A DNA stretch of 64,000 bases, from NCBI RefSeq assembly GCF_042485795.1, contig NZ_CP169368.1, forward strand, positions 186,001 through 250,000. Reading direction: 5' to 3'. Under the pieces are notes generated by a model that made no database searches, was not told the origin of the DNA, and was given only the letters and a program-made list of their open reading frames with translations. Within the stretch, counting starts at the first letter, position 1, and each line of letters starts with the position of its first letter. Positions 1-12,935 of this stretch are shown in pieces. The stretch is from Lonepinella sp042485795. GTDB lineage: Bacteria; Pseudomonadota; Gammaproteobacteria; Enterobacterales; Pasteurellaceae. Both the position numbers and the translations under genes were made by a program.

Positions 1-2431
1 GACCTGCTGAGTCAAAGGCGGAGTTCAATACATCAATAGTAACTTGTTCACCTAAAGCGGAACTATCAACAATCATGGCATTTTGACCGCCCGTTTCTGC
101 AATGAGTGGAATCAAGCTACCGTGTTTTTGGATATTGCTATTAATACGTTTAGCGGTATCGGTTGAACCCGTGAAAATTACGCCATTAACACGCTCATCA
201 GTGGTTAGACTTTCACCGATGGTTTTACCTGAACCTGTTAATAATTGTAACGCTTCTTTTGGAATACCTGCTTGATGGAATAAATTCACCGCAAAATACG
301 CCATTAAAGAGGTTTGTTCTGCGGGTTTGGCTAATACCACGTTACCTGCCACTAAGGCAGAAGACACTTCACCAATAAAAATCGCTAATGGGAAGTTCCA
401 CGGACTGATGGCTACCACAACACCTCGTGGATCCTTAAAGCCGGCTGGATTGGCTCGCACTTGACCAGCATAATAACGGCAGAAATCCACCGCTTCACGC
501 ACTTCGGCAATGGCATTATTGAGGGTTTTGCCTGCTTCTCGCACGGCTAAATCAAAGAGTTCTGGCAAATGTTGTTCCATTAAATCTGCCATTTTCTCTA
601 ATTTTTCTGACCGCACTTCTGGTGCGGTATTCGCCCATTGTTGTTTAAAATTCACTGCTGTTGTGAACGCTGTATTCACATCTTGCTCGTTGGCATCGAT
701 CACTTGACCTACAATTTGGCTTTGCACCGCTGGATTGTAAACTGTGCGAGAACTATTTCCTGTCACTTCACCGACAATTAACGGTTTCGCTTGATATTGT
801 TTATCACTTAATTCGTTAAGCTGAGTTTGTAGCTGTTGTAAGGAAATCGCATCGGTTAGATCATAACCTTTTGAATTACGGCGTTCACCGTAAATATTCA
901 CCGGCAACGGTACTTTCGGGTGAGCCGTACCTTGGGTTTCTTTCGCTTTATTCACAGGATCTTCCGCCAAACTATCAACGCTAAAATGTTCATCGACAAT
1001 TTGGTTCACGAAAGAACTGTTTGAACCGTTTTCTAATAAACGGCGAACGAGATAAGCCAACAAGGTTTGGTAGGAACCTACTGGTGCATAAATACGGCAT
1101 TGTACATTCAGATTTTCTTTACCGACCACTTGTTCATATAGGGTTTCACCCATGCCGTGCAGGCATTGAAATTCAAAATGTTTATCTTTGGCAAGGTGAT
1201 AAACTGTCGCTAAAGTTTGTGCATTGTGCGTAGCAAATTGCGGATAAATCACATCTTGTGCAGACAATAATTTTTTCGCACAGGTGATATAGTTGATGTC
1301 GGAATGCACTTTACGGGTAAATACAGGATAATCCGTTGCCCCTTCCGCTTGGGCTAATTTGACTTCACTATCCCAATATGCCCCTTTTACTAGACGGATC
1401 ATTAATTTACGATTATTGGCTCGAGCTTGGGCAATAATATGATCGATGACACGACTACAACGTTTTTGGTAGGCTTGCACCACAAAGCCAATGCCGTGGA
1501 AACCCTCTAAATCGGGATCAGCAATTAAGCGGTCAAGTAAATCAAGGGATAATTCAAGGCGAGCGGCTTCTTCCGCATCAATATTCAAGCCAATATCATA
1601 TTTTTTGGCTAATAAAAATAATTCTTTGAGTTTCGGATAAAGTTCATCAATTACCCGTTGATGTTGGCTTAAACTATAACGGGGGTGAATAGCGGAAAGT
1701 TTGACGGAAACCCCTGACGATTTATACACACCTAAGCCTTTTGATGTTTCCCCCACGGCACGAATGGAATTCACATAATCATTGTAATAACGATCCGCAT
1801 CCTTTTGGGTTAAGGCGGTTTCACCTAACATATCGTAGCTATAACGGAAGCCTTTCTCAAAACGTTTTTCACCATTTTTAATCGCTGCATCAATGGTTTC
1901 CCCCGTCACAAATTGTTTACCTAATAAACGCATGCCTACATTCATACCTTGACGAATCAATGGCTCGCCGCCTTTGCTAATTAATTTGGATAAGGCACTA
2001 GATAGTTCTTTATCACTGTGGGACACAATCTTTTGTGCCACAATCAATCCCCATGCAGCGGAGTTAACAAATAAAGAGGGGCTATTACCTAAGTGAGCTT
2101 TCCAATCGCCATGCACAAGTTTATCGTGAATCAGTTTATCTGCAGTGGTTTTATCTGGAATCCGCAATAAGGCTTCCGACAAGCACATTAAAGCAATCCC
2201 TTCCGCACTAGAAAGGGAAAATTCGTGCATTAACGCATCCACCCCACTGGCTTTTTTGCGATCGGCTCGTACTTTGCTGACTAACTTTTTACACAGTTCA
2301 GCAATAGATTGAGATTGCTCGCTCATATCCGCTTTTTCAATTAGCTCCGCCACAATTTTTTGTTCGGGAATGCGATAAAATTCGCTTAATATCGGACGGA
2401 TTGTTGTTTTAGGTAAAATCTCGTAACTCAT
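1..2431 (-). CDS. putA: Bifunctional proline dehydrogenase / P5C dehydrogenase PutA (partial, C-terminus off the window)
   Basis: Oxidises proline to glutamate in two FAD- and NAD-dependent steps at the inner face of the membrane. About 810 residues are visible. The proline dehydrogenase barrel shows VKLSAIHPRY, the FHGIGFVVQAY stretch and RLVKGAYWD. The aldehyde dehydrogenase part shows AISPWNFPLAIF and ETGGQNAM; its catalytic cysteine lies beyond position 1. The start at 2431 follows an AAGAAGG-type ribosome site, and the protein begins MSYEILPKT. That corresponds to roughly residue 90 of E. coli PutA, so the N-terminal ribbon-helix-helix DNA-binding domain is absent and this PutA probably cannot autorepress the put genes. 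It lies 87 bases downstream of putP on the same strand. Identification is secure from the conserved motifs. Confidence 0.96.
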   Translation of the reverse strand, partial: MSYEILPKTTIRPILSEFYRIPEQKIVAELIEKADMSEQSQSIAELCKKLVSKVRADRKKASGVDALMHEFSLSSAEGIALMCLSEALLRIPDKTTADKLIHDKLVHGDWKAHLGNSPSLFVNSAAWGLIVAQKIVSHSDKELSSALSKLISKGGEPLIRQGMNVGMRLLGKQFVTGETIDAAIKNGEKRFEKGFRYSYDMLGETALTQKDADRYYNDYVNSIRAVGETSKGLGVYKSSGVSVKLSAIHPRYSLSQHQRVIDELYPKLKELFLLAKKYDIGLNIDAEEAARLELSLDLLDRLIADPDLEGFHGIGFVVQAYQKRCSRVIDHIIAQARANNRKLMIRLVKGAYWDSEVKLAQAEGATDYPVFTRKVHSDINYITCAKKLLSAQDVIYPQFATHNAQTLATVYHLAKDKHFEFQCLHGMGETLYEQVVGKENLNVQCRIYAPVGSYQTLLAYLVRRLLENGSNSSFVNQIVDEHFSVDSLAEDPVNKAKETQGTAHPKVPLPVNIYGERRNSKGYDLTDAISLQQLQTQLNELSDKQYQAKPLIVGEVTGNSSRTVYNPAVQSQIVGQVIDANEQDVNTAFTTAVNFKQQWANTAPEVRSEKLEKMADLMEQHLPELFDLAVREAGKTLNNAIAEVREAVDFCRYYAGQVRANPAGFKDPRGVVVAISPWNFPLAIFIGEVSSALVAGNVVLAKPAEQTSLMAYFAVNLFHQAGIPKEALQLLTGSGKTIGESLTTDERVNGVIFTGSTDTAKRINSNIQKHGSLIPLIAETGGQNAMIVDSSALGEQVTIDVLNSAFDSAG

Positions 2432-2466
2432 AGATAACCTTCTTTTTAATATTTTCACTGACTAAA

Positions 2467-2486
2467 GCGGTTGTAAAAACAACCGC
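2467..2486 (-). promoter_or_regulatory. Hairpin between putP and putA
   Basis: A 7-bp perfect stem (GCGGTTG / CAACCGC) with a 6-base loop sits in the 87-base putP-putA gap. It contains a near-match to the uptake signal. There is no long T-run after it on the transcribed strand, so it is more likely an attenuating or mRNA-stabilising hairpin than a full terminator. Confidence 0.45.
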
Positions 2487-2518
2487 ACCTTTATAAAAGT
2501 AGTTCGCTAATAAACAAA

Positions 2519-4042
2519 CTAGATGTATTTTTTCACACCTTGCATCTCTTTGTGATAAGCCTTTTCCGCTTTATCAAAGGTTTCTGCAATTTCTGCTTTC
2601 GGGGCTGGCGTAATTAAAGAAACGACCAAAATGGCAATCGTCGCACAGATAAAGCCAGGAATCATTTCATATATTCCACTGTTTGGTACAAGCGTATTCC
2701 AGAACACCACGACCAATGCCCCCGTGATCATGCCTGCCATTGCACCTGCTGCATTCATGCGTTTCCAATAAAGCGATAACAATACCACAGGTCCAAAGGC
2801 ACAACCAAAACCAGCCCAAGCATAAGATACTAAGCCAAGCACTTTACTGTTTGGATCCTGTGCTAAAACAATAGCTAAGATAGCAATCAATAGCACCATC
2901 ATACGACCCAACCAGACAAGTTCTTTTTGACTGGCGTTCGGACGTAAGAAACCTTTATAAAAGTCTTCGGTAATGGCACTTGAGCAAATCAATAATTGAC
3001 AGCTTAGGGTACTCATTACTGCCGCAAGAATAGCTGAAAGCAAAATACCTGCAATCCAAGGATTAAACAGTAAACGAGAAAGTTCAATAAAAACCTGTTC
3101 GTGATTTGCATTCACCAGTGTCGCTTTATCTGGATTGGCAAAGAAATATGCTTGTCCCCAGAAACCGATACTTACTGCACCAATCAAACAGATAAACATC
3201 CACGTCATACTGATACAACGAGCTTTAGGTACGGATTTTACCGAATCCGCCGCCATAAACCGTGCCAAGATATGTGGTTGACCGAAGTAACCTAATCCCC
3301 ATGCCGATAAACTCAATAAGCCAATAAATGTGGTACCATTAAACATATCGGTAAAATCTCTGCCAGCAGCTTCACCAGCTTGAGCTAAAGCTTCAAAAGT
3401 CGGTTCAAAACCACCTAATTGCGTTAAAATAAAAATAGGCGTAAGAAATAAGGCAAAAAACATTAAACTCGCTTGAATGGTATCTGTCCAGCTGACTGCT
3501 AAAAACCCCCCGATAAAGGTGTAAGCAATTGTTGCTAACGCCCCGAGCCAAAGTGCAGTTTCATAAGGCACGCCAAATAAATTTTCAAATAAACGAGCCC
3601 CAGCAACCACGCCTGATGCACAGTAAATAGCGAAGAAGAATAGGATAATTGTGGCTGAAACAATTTTTAATACTTTAGTCTTATCGCCGAAACGATGATG
3701 AAAATAATCTGGTAATGTCAAAGCATTCTTATTAAATTCTGTATGCATACGCAATTTACCTGCGACAAATAACCAGTTTAAATACGCCCCTATGGTTAAA
3801 CCAATGGCAATCCAACTTTCCACAAGCCCTGCTGCATAAACTGCACCAGGTAATCCCATTAACAGCCAACCTGACATATCAGATGCACCAGCTGAAAGTC
3901 CTGTCACAAAACTACCCAAACTACGTCCCCCAAGAATGTAGTCTGATAAATTATTTGTAAATCGATAGGCAATAAGCCCTATTGATACCATTCCGACAAT
4001 ATAGATCAGAAAGGTCGTTGTGGTAGGATCAAGACCAAACAT
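2519..4042 (-). CDS. putP: Sodium/proline symporter PutP
   Basis: Inner-membrane sodium:solute symporter (SSS family) that imports proline for PutA. At 507 residues it matches the usual 500 or so. Many hydrophobic segments are visible across the whole length, with the family hallmarks LGGRSLGSFVTGLSAGASDMSGW near residues 37-58 region and a GWGLGYFGQPHILARFMA-like stretch in the middle. The start ATG follows AAGAGGAAT. It is first of a leftward putP-putA pair, which supports proline as substrate. A CRP-like site lies about 170 bases upstream. Confidence 0.96.
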   Translation of the reverse strand: MFGLDPTTTTFLIYIVGMVSIGLIAYRFTNNLSDYILGGRSLGSFVTGLSAGASDMSGWLLMGLPGAVYAAGLVESWIAIGLTIGAYLNWLFVAGKLRMHTEFNKNALTLPDYFHHRFGDKTKVLKIVSATIILFFFAIYCASGVVAGARLFENLFGVPYETALWLGALATIAYTFIGGFLAVSWTDTIQASLMFFALFLTPIFILTQLGGFEPTFEALAQAGEAAGRDFTDMFNGTTFIGLLSLSAWGLGYFGQPHILARFMAADSVKSVPKARCISMTWMFICLIGAVSIGFWGQAYFFANPDKATLVNANHEQVFIELSRLLFNPWIAGILLSAILAAVMSTLSCQLLICSSAITEDFYKGFLRPNASQKELVWLGRMMVLLIAILAIVLAQDPNSKVLGLVSYAWAGFGCAFGPVVLLSLYWKRMNAAGAMAGMITGALVVVFWNTLVPNSGIYEMIPGFICATIAILVVSLITPAPKAEIAETFDKAEKAYHKEMQGVKKYI

Positions 4043-4208
4043 AGCATATTCCTCTTATTAAAGATAAATTCGTATTGTAGAATACTCTACTGCCGTTTAT
4101 AGGAACCTTGTTAAAATACATTTTCTAAAATAGAAAAAGCATTCTATTTATAAGGTTTTTTCAGTATATGCCAACCAAGAATAATATGTTACATTTTTAT
4201 AACAAAAT

Positions 4209-4224
4209 TGTGACGTACTTAACA
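4209..4224. promoter_or_regulatory. Possible CRP site upstream of putP
   Basis: TGTGA-6-TAACA, one mismatch from the symmetric CRP consensus, lies about 170 bases before the putP start. Carbon-source control of proline catabolism would be expected, but the distance is long. Confidence 0.35.
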
Positions 4225-4324
4225 CTTTTTCTGAGAAATTTTATACAAATAGGAAAATCCAACAATAAAAAATAAGAAAAATGTCTAAATCCTATTCAAT
4301 ATAGGATAGCCATTAAAAAAGAAC

Positions 4325-4356
4325 AAAACCCCAGCTACTCACGTAACTGGGGTTTT
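4325..4356 (-). terminator. Terminator of the rRNA operon
   Basis: A 10-bp perfect stem (AAAACCCCAG / CTGGGGTTTT) with an inner TAC/GTA pairing lies just after the 5S gene on the transcribed strand, and runs of T follow. It ends the rRNA transcript before putP. Confidence 0.8.
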
Positions 4357-4372
4357 ACTTGATAATAAAAAA

Positions 4373-4487
4373 CCTGATGGCGACCTACTCTCACATTGGG
4401 ATTCCCAACACTACCATCGGCATCACAGCATTTCACTTCTGAGTTCGGCATGGGTTCAGGTGGCACTACTGCATTATGACCATCAGG
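4373..4487 (-). rRNA. rrf: 5S ribosomal RNA
   Basis: About 115 bases. On the minus strand it has the conserved core CCATGCCGAACTCAGAAGTG and the GCCGATGGTAGTG helix, and complementary ends (CCTGATGG / CCATCAGG). It is last in the operon, about 210 bases after the 23S gene. Ends are estimated to within a few bases. Confidence 0.95.
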
Positions 4488-4573
4488 AAATCAGGGTTCA
4501 GATAAAACAGGTTTCAGACGGCTGTACCGTGTGTTATCCTGTATCCTACTTAATTCTTTCCTTTTTGTATTTT

Positions 4574-4597
4574 GTTCTTTAAATTTGAAACAAGCTG
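4574..4597 (-). promoter_or_regulatory. 23S processing-stem 3' arm
   Basis: This stretch is nearly complementary to 7888-7914 ahead of the 23S gene (CAGCTTGTTTC pairs with GAAACAAGCTG, and TTTAAAGAAC with GTTCTTTAAA). Together they would form the long double helix cut by RNase III that frees 23S rRNA. Confidence 0.7.
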
Positions 4598-4645
4598 TCT
4601 GTTCGATTTTCTTTTTTGTCTGTTCGTTACTTTCACGCTCTTCAA

Positions 4646-4678
4646 CTGTCTTCTGTCTTCTGACATCTGTCTTCTGAA
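4646..4678 (-). repeat. CAGA(A/T)GA heptamer tract in the 23S-5S spacer
   Basis: On the transcribed strand this reads as consecutive 7-base units of the type CAGAAGA / CAGATGT. The same unit builds the tracts at 7083-7155, 8114-8212 and 8299-8504. A weaker complementary partner lies at 4498-4520, near the 5S gene. Confidence 0.65.
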
Positions 4679-4698
4679 TCAAAACCACTTGAGCGTTG

Positions 4699-7738
<3,040 letters not shown>

Positions 7739-8036
7739 TACAACCTCAAATGTTCTTGCTGCTTCACTTTCGTTTTGCTTGTGCTTTCACATCTTCAGTC
7801 GCTGTTTCAACTAAACACTTGACTGCTTTTGTTCAGTCAAGATTTTTTTCTTCTACTCAGACTTTCTTTCGAAAATCTCTCAGTTTTCAGCTTGTTTCCA
7901 ATTTTTTAAAGAACATAAGATTATCGGCTTTCGCCTATCATCATTGTTAAATTAACTTAGTTAAATCAACTAATTTTTTGTTTTTATTTTCCAACTTAGT
8001 TAGCTTAACAATGATGATAACAACAAGTTTTTTGTT
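7739..8036 (-). other. Spacer between tRNA-Ala and 23S, with processing stem and boxA-like site
   Basis: No gene is visible. The stretch contains the 5' arm of the 23S processing stem (7888-7914, including a GTTCTTTAA boxA-like antitermination site). It also has a perfect 15-bp inverted repeat (TATCATCATTGTTAA at 7936-7950 with 8005-8019) around a loop holding two copies of AACTTAGTTA. Confidence 0.7.
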
Positions 8037-8112
8037 TGGTGGAGATAAGCGGGATCGAACCGCTGACCTCCTGCGTGCAAGGCAGGCGCTCTCCCAGCTG
8101 AGCTATATCCCC
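8037..8112 (-). tRNA. alaT: tRNA-Ala (TGC)
   Basis: 76 bases with encoded CCA. The acceptor pairing is GGGGATA / TATCTCC, and the anticodon loop in CCTGCCTTGCACGCAGG gives anticodon TGC. It is the second tRNA of the 16S-23S spacer, as in E. coli rrnA, rrnD and rrnH. Confidence 0.97.
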
Positions 8113-8113
8113 A

Positions 8114-8212
8114 TTCAGATAACAGACAACAGCTATCAGATGACAGTGTTGCTATTTCTATTCCCTACGCTTACTTTCTCTGCCATCTGACTCCTGTCAT
8201 CTGACATCTGAA
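8114..8212 (-). repeat. Heptamer inverted repeat between the two spacer tRNAs
   Basis: The whole tRNA-Ile to tRNA-Ala gap is two opposed tracts of CAGATGA/CAGATAA units (8114-8146 and 8180-8212) around a loop that contains CTATTTCTA. They would form a long imperfect hairpin in the precursor. CTATTTCTA and CTGCCATCT recur in the 23S intervening sequence. Confidence 0.75.
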
Positions 8213-8214
8213 AG

Positions 8215-8291
<77 letters not shown>

Positions 8292-8298
8292 GTAGGGC

Positions 8299-8504
8299 TC
8301 AGAAGACGGATGACAGAAGACAGATAACAGAAAAAACTGAACACCCTAACTTCTCATCACAATTACTTTCTTCTGAAATATACTTGCTTTCATCGTTCTA
8401 TCAAACAATCTGTGTGAACACTTGCTGTCGCTTCGTTTCTTTGAGTAACAATATCACAGTGACCTGACATTTCTGTCTTCTGTCTTCTGTCATCTGTCCT
8501 CTGA
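8299..8504 (-). repeat. Heptamer inverted repeat between 16S and tRNA-Ile
   Basis: The tract at 8299-8331 (TCAGAAGACGGATGACAGAA and onward) and the reverse complement of 8471-8504 agree at 29 of 33 positions. Both are runs of CAGA(A/T)GA units. Between them lies the 3' arm of the 16S processing stem: 8401-8424 pairs with 10187-10210, and 8392-8399 with 10222-10229. Confidence 0.75.
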
Positions 8505-8508
8505 TTAC

Positions 8509-10047
<1,539 letters not shown>

Positions 10048-10250
10048 AAGTTCGATCGCTCAATAAACTGCTTGCTTCTAAATCTTGCTTTTCATTCTCA
10101 AAAGAACAAAAAGTTAATGAATTTCTAAGTTAAGCACCTATTAAGACTTCAAGTTTTATTTAATTTTTTTAAAACAAGTCAATCAACAAGTGCCCACACA
10201 GATTGTCTGATAAATTGTTAAAGAACGATTGCATTTATGCAAGGCTTGAA
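10048..10250 (-). other. rRNA operon leader with boxA and 16S processing-stem 5' arm
   Basis: No gene. On the transcribed strand GTTCTTTAACAATTTA (boxA-like) is followed by the 10187-10210 arm, which pairs with 8401-8424 after the 16S gene. This is the usual RNase III stem around 16S. Confidence 0.75.
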
Positions 10251-10279
10251 ATGATATAAATTTATCTCGCCTCTGTCAA
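10251..10279 (-). promoter_or_regulatory. Promoter of the rRNA operon
   Basis: On the minus strand a perfect -35 TTGACA (10274-10279) and -10 TATCAT (10251-10256) stand 17 bases apart, about 200 bases before the 16S gene. GC-rich bases lie inside the spacer (GAGGCGAG). An AT-rich stretch upstream could act as an UP element. Confidence 0.75.
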
Positions 10280-10288
10280 GTAATCTTT

Positions 10289-10325
10289 TAAATTTAAAGC
10301 AAATTTATTGTTTGCTTTAAATTTA
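10289..10325. promoter_or_regulatory. Perfect 15-bp AT-rich palindrome upstream of the rRNA promoter
   Basis: TAAATTTAAAGCAAA is mirrored exactly on both sides of a 7-base loop. It occupies about -45 to -80 relative to the predicted rRNA start. It could be an UP element or Fis-type site, or a hairpin ending the trkH-hemG transcript. No T-run follows, which favours the first reading. Confidence 0.5.
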
Positions 10326-10367
10326 CCTAATAACCTTAATGATAAACCTAATACTCATGTTTTCTAG

Positions 10368-10454
10368 TTAAAATAGACTAACTAGAAAAGCAACCAAAGC
10401 TAATACGGTTATAAGAACCATGGCTCTAAATAAAGTTTTTTGTAGTTCAACCAT
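10368..10454 (-). CDS. Possible 28-residue membrane peptide between hemG and the rRNA operon
   Basis: ATG at 10454 and TAA at 10368-10370 enclose a peptide that starts MVELQKTLFRAM and continues as an unbroken hydrophobic stretch (VLITVLALVAFLVSLF). That composition fits a single-span membrane microprotein. It begins 60 bases after the end of hemG. A weak GGAT precedes it, and a Fur-like palindrome lies just upstream at 10473-10488. The stop codon lies inside a 10-bp inverted repeat (10361-10370 with 10379-10388). I do not recognise a family. It may be chance, since AT-rich DNA easily gives hydrophobic short frames. Confidence 0.4.
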   Translation of the reverse strand: MVELQKTLFRAMVLITVLALVAFLVSLF

Positions 10455-10472
10455 AATAACATCCAAATTAAA

Positions 10473-10488
10473 TGATAATTCATTATCA
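10473..10488. promoter_or_regulatory. Fur-box-like palindrome
   Basis: TGATAAT-TC-ATTATCA, a 7-2-7 inverted repeat. Fur sites are usually 7-1-7, so spacing is off by one. It lies between hemG and the 28-codon frame. Confidence 0.35.
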
Positions 10489-10513
10489 ATAATCAGCATC
10501 TGAAGTCTTAATA

Positions 10514-11023
10514 TTAATTCAACGTATTAACCCTCAATGCGAATTCAGTCACTTTATCCCAATTCGTATATTCAATTTCTTTATCTGTATCTGTTTCTCC
10601 ACCAGTAATCTTCATAATTAATTTAATCATCATACGATCAAACCAGTTATATCGAGGATAAAGTAATGCCCCAGCAAACACTGCCGAACATTGTGGTTTC
10701 CAAGCAATACATTGCAAAAATTTACGTACATACACGTTCGTTTCTGGTGTATTTTTATCATCCTTTCTCGCTGTCAAATTCACCCCAAAAAATGCACTTG
10801 GTTTACTGTTCAAAAGTGCGGTATTTTTTTTAATAAATTTATACAAATTCTTATTAAAATAGCCATAACGTACTGAAGCACCAATAATAATTCTATCAAA
10901 ATCAAAACAAATCTGTTCAGAAATAGACCGCACTTCAACCTCGCTGGATAATTTAGAGGCTAAAAATTCTGCAATTCTTTTTGTCTGACCATCATAACTT
11001 GAATACAAAATCAGGGTTTTCAT
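10514..11023 (-). CDS. hemG: Menaquinone-dependent protoporphyrinogen IX dehydrogenase HemG
   Basis: Flavodoxin-like FMN protein that oxidises protoporphyrinogen IX in haem synthesis and passes electrons to menaquinone. I use the start MKTLILYSSYDGQTKRIAE, 169 residues. The FMN-phosphate loop is SSYDGQT near residues 8-14, and FGVNLTARKDDKNTP lies in the long insertion typical of HemG. A longer frame opens 12 bases upstream, but the chosen ATG overlaps the trkH stop as TAATG, a usual coupling. The trkH-hemG-rRNA order matches E. coli. Confidence 0.93.
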   Translation of the reverse strand: MKTLILYSSYDGQTKRIAEFLASKLSSEVEVRSISEQICFDFDRIIIGASVRYGYFNKNLYKFIKKNTALLNSKPSAFFGVNLTARKDDKNTPETNVYVRKFLQCIAWKPQCSAVFAGALLYPRYNWFDRMMIKLIMKITGGETDTDKEIEYTNWDKVTEFALRVNTLN

Positions 11024-12486
11024 TAGGTTTTCCAAAAAGAAGGAGTAAATAAAATTAATAAAGAAAAGATCTCAAGTCGCCCAGCAATCATAGCAAAAGA
11101 TAAAACATATTTTGCATTATTTGATGCTTCTGCAAATCCCGTACCTGCAGATCCAAGCCCAGGACCTACATTGGTTAATGTCGAAAAGATAGCAACTAAA
11201 GCATCAAGTGGATCCATTCCACATAAAATCACCCCAAATACACATAACCAATAAGTGAAGAAGAAAGCGATTAAAAACGCCCAAATCCCCTCAATTATTC
11301 GAGATGATAATAAGGTTTCCCCTAATTTGATCGGTACAACTAAATTAGGATGAACCAAAAACTTAATTTCTCGTTTAAATTGTAACCAAAGGACTAAGAT
11401 ACGAATCATCTTTAATCCACCCGAAGTCGATCCTGCACACCCACCTAAAAGTGCAGCGAAAACTAACAACATAGATAAAAATGTTGGTAATTCATTAAAA
11501 TTAAATAGAGTAAAACCTGCTGTCATTGACATGGAAGACATTTGTGCAGAACCTTGCGAAAAAGCATCTAAAATCGACATATTTTGATATGAAATATATA
11601 ACCCGATAGTCATAATGGCTATCAGTATAGATTGCACTACACAAAAAAAACGGAATTCAGGATCGCTAAAATAGGTTTTCCAAACAGATTGATATTTGCG
11701 ATTCATTAATGCTTTCACGTGTAAACCAAAGTTGCACCCCGTAAATAACATAAAAAAAGTAGATAACAAATAAATTGTTGAATTTTGGAAATAACCTAGA
11801 TTTGCATCATGAGTAGATAATCCGCCATTAGATACCGTTGAAAAACTATGGCAAATTGCATCAAAAAAAGTCATTCCAGCTAACCAATAGGTTAACGTAC
11901 ATAATACAGTTAGTCCCCCATAAATTATCCAAAGTAATTTAGCCATTTCGCCGATGCGAGGTAAGGTTTTCTGATCTTTCAAAGGGCTTGCCGATTCAGC
12001 ACGATATAATTGCCCGCCACCGACACCTAATAAAGGGGTAACTGCAACCACTAAAACGATTAATCCAATCCCCCCAATCCATTGTAAAAATTGCCGATAA
12101 AATAAAATAGATTTAGGCAAATTATCCAAGCCTGAAATTGCTGTTGCTCCAGTGGTAGTTACTGCTGAAATGGCTTCAAAAATTGCCTGAGCAAAATCAA
12201 TATTAAGTTCATCAAAAAATAAAAATGGGATAACTGAAAGTCCACATAGTAAAAACCAGAACATAACAACGATCAAAAATCCTTCTCGAGAACGTAACTC
12301 TTGTTTATAGTTATAGCATGAACGCCATAATAAAGCCCCCAACAATAAACTAAAAGCAAAGGTTTCAATGAAAGCCTTACCACCCCCATCACCGTAAATT
12401 AATGCAACAAATGCTGGCACAAACATAGATAATGAAAAACACATTATCAAAATGCCGACTATTCTAATAATTGATAAAATATGCAC
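11023..12486 (-). CDS. trkH: Trk potassium uptake channel subunit TrkH
   Basis: Integral membrane potassium translocating subunit, active with TrkA. At 487 residues it matches E. coli (483). Selectivity-filter loops are visible: TTTGATAISG, STVSNGGLS, GGCAGSTSGGLK and TLTNVGPGLG. It is translationally coupled to hemG by one base (TAATG). Confidence 0.95.
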   Translation of the reverse strand: MHILSIIRIVGILIMCFSLSMFVPAFVALIYGDGGGKAFIETFAFSLLLGALLWRSCYNYKQELRSREGFLIVVMFWFLLCGLSVIPFLFFDELNIDFAQAIFEAISAVTTTGATAISGLDNLPKSILFYRQFLQWIGGIGLIVLVVAVTPLLGVGGGQLYRAESASPLKDQKTLPRIGEMAKLLWIIYGGLTVLCTLTYWLAGMTFFDAICHSFSTVSNGGLSTHDANLGYFQNSTIYLLSTFFMLFTGCNFGLHVKALMNRKYQSVWKTYFSDPEFRFFCVVQSILIAIMTIGLYISYQNMSILDAFSQGSAQMSSMSMTAGFTLFNFNELPTFLSMLLVFAALLGGCAGSTSGGLKMIRILVLWLQFKREIKFLVHPNLVVPIKLGETLLSSRIIEGIWAFLIAFFFTYWLCVFGVILCGMDPLDALVAIFSTLTNVGPGLGSAGTGFAEASNNAKYVLSFAMIAGRLEIFSLLILFTPSFWKT

Positions 12487-12648
12487 AATATATTTACTCT
12501 AGTTATATATAAAACAGATGACCAATAACAAACAGAACCGCAGTGGTTCATTTTATCATATACTATGATTAAATGTTCTTAACTTTTGACCAACTACTTT
12601 CTTCACGTTATCATAGGATAACAATTAAATAAATTGAAAAACATAATA

Positions 12649-12897
12649 ATGAATGAAATACCGATAGATTATACCCTAGATGCAAAAGGATTACGCTGCC
12701 CTGAACCAGTAATGCTAATACGTAAACAAATCCGTTATATGTCGAATGGTGATGTATTACTGATTATTGCCGATGATCCTGCCACCACTCGCGATATTCC
12801 AAGTTTCTGTCAATTTATGGATCATCAACTTTTACACTCAGAAACGACTACAAGCCCATATAAATACTGGGTACAAAAAGGCATACAAAAAAGCTAA
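12649..12897 (+). CDS. tusA: Sulfur carrier protein TusA
   Basis: Small cytoplasmic sulfurtransferase that takes persulfide sulfur from IscS and hands it to TusBCD for 2-thiolation of tRNA wobble uridines. The hallmark is LDAKGLRCPEPVM, with the active cysteine in RCPEP, followed by IIADDPATTRDIP. Starting at the ATG at 12649 gives 82 residues, close to the E. coli 81. A TTG 15 bases upstream is in frame but unlikely. It stands alone between divergent trkH and convergent ndh. Its partners tusDCB are at 48.9-49.9 kb. Confidence 0.94.
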   Translation: MNEIPIDYTLDAKGLRCPEPVMLIRKQIRYMSNGDVLLIIADDPATTRDIPSFCQFMDHQLLHSETTTSPYKYWVQKGIQKS

Positions 12898-12935
12898 ATA
12901 ACTTACATTACTTAGCTTTCTTGCTGTCTATGTTA

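Noticed and set aside
4491..4688. 65-codon frame in the 23S-5S spacer
   Set aside because: It is made of the heptamer tract and the rRNA processing stem; it is not conserved coding sequence in appearance.
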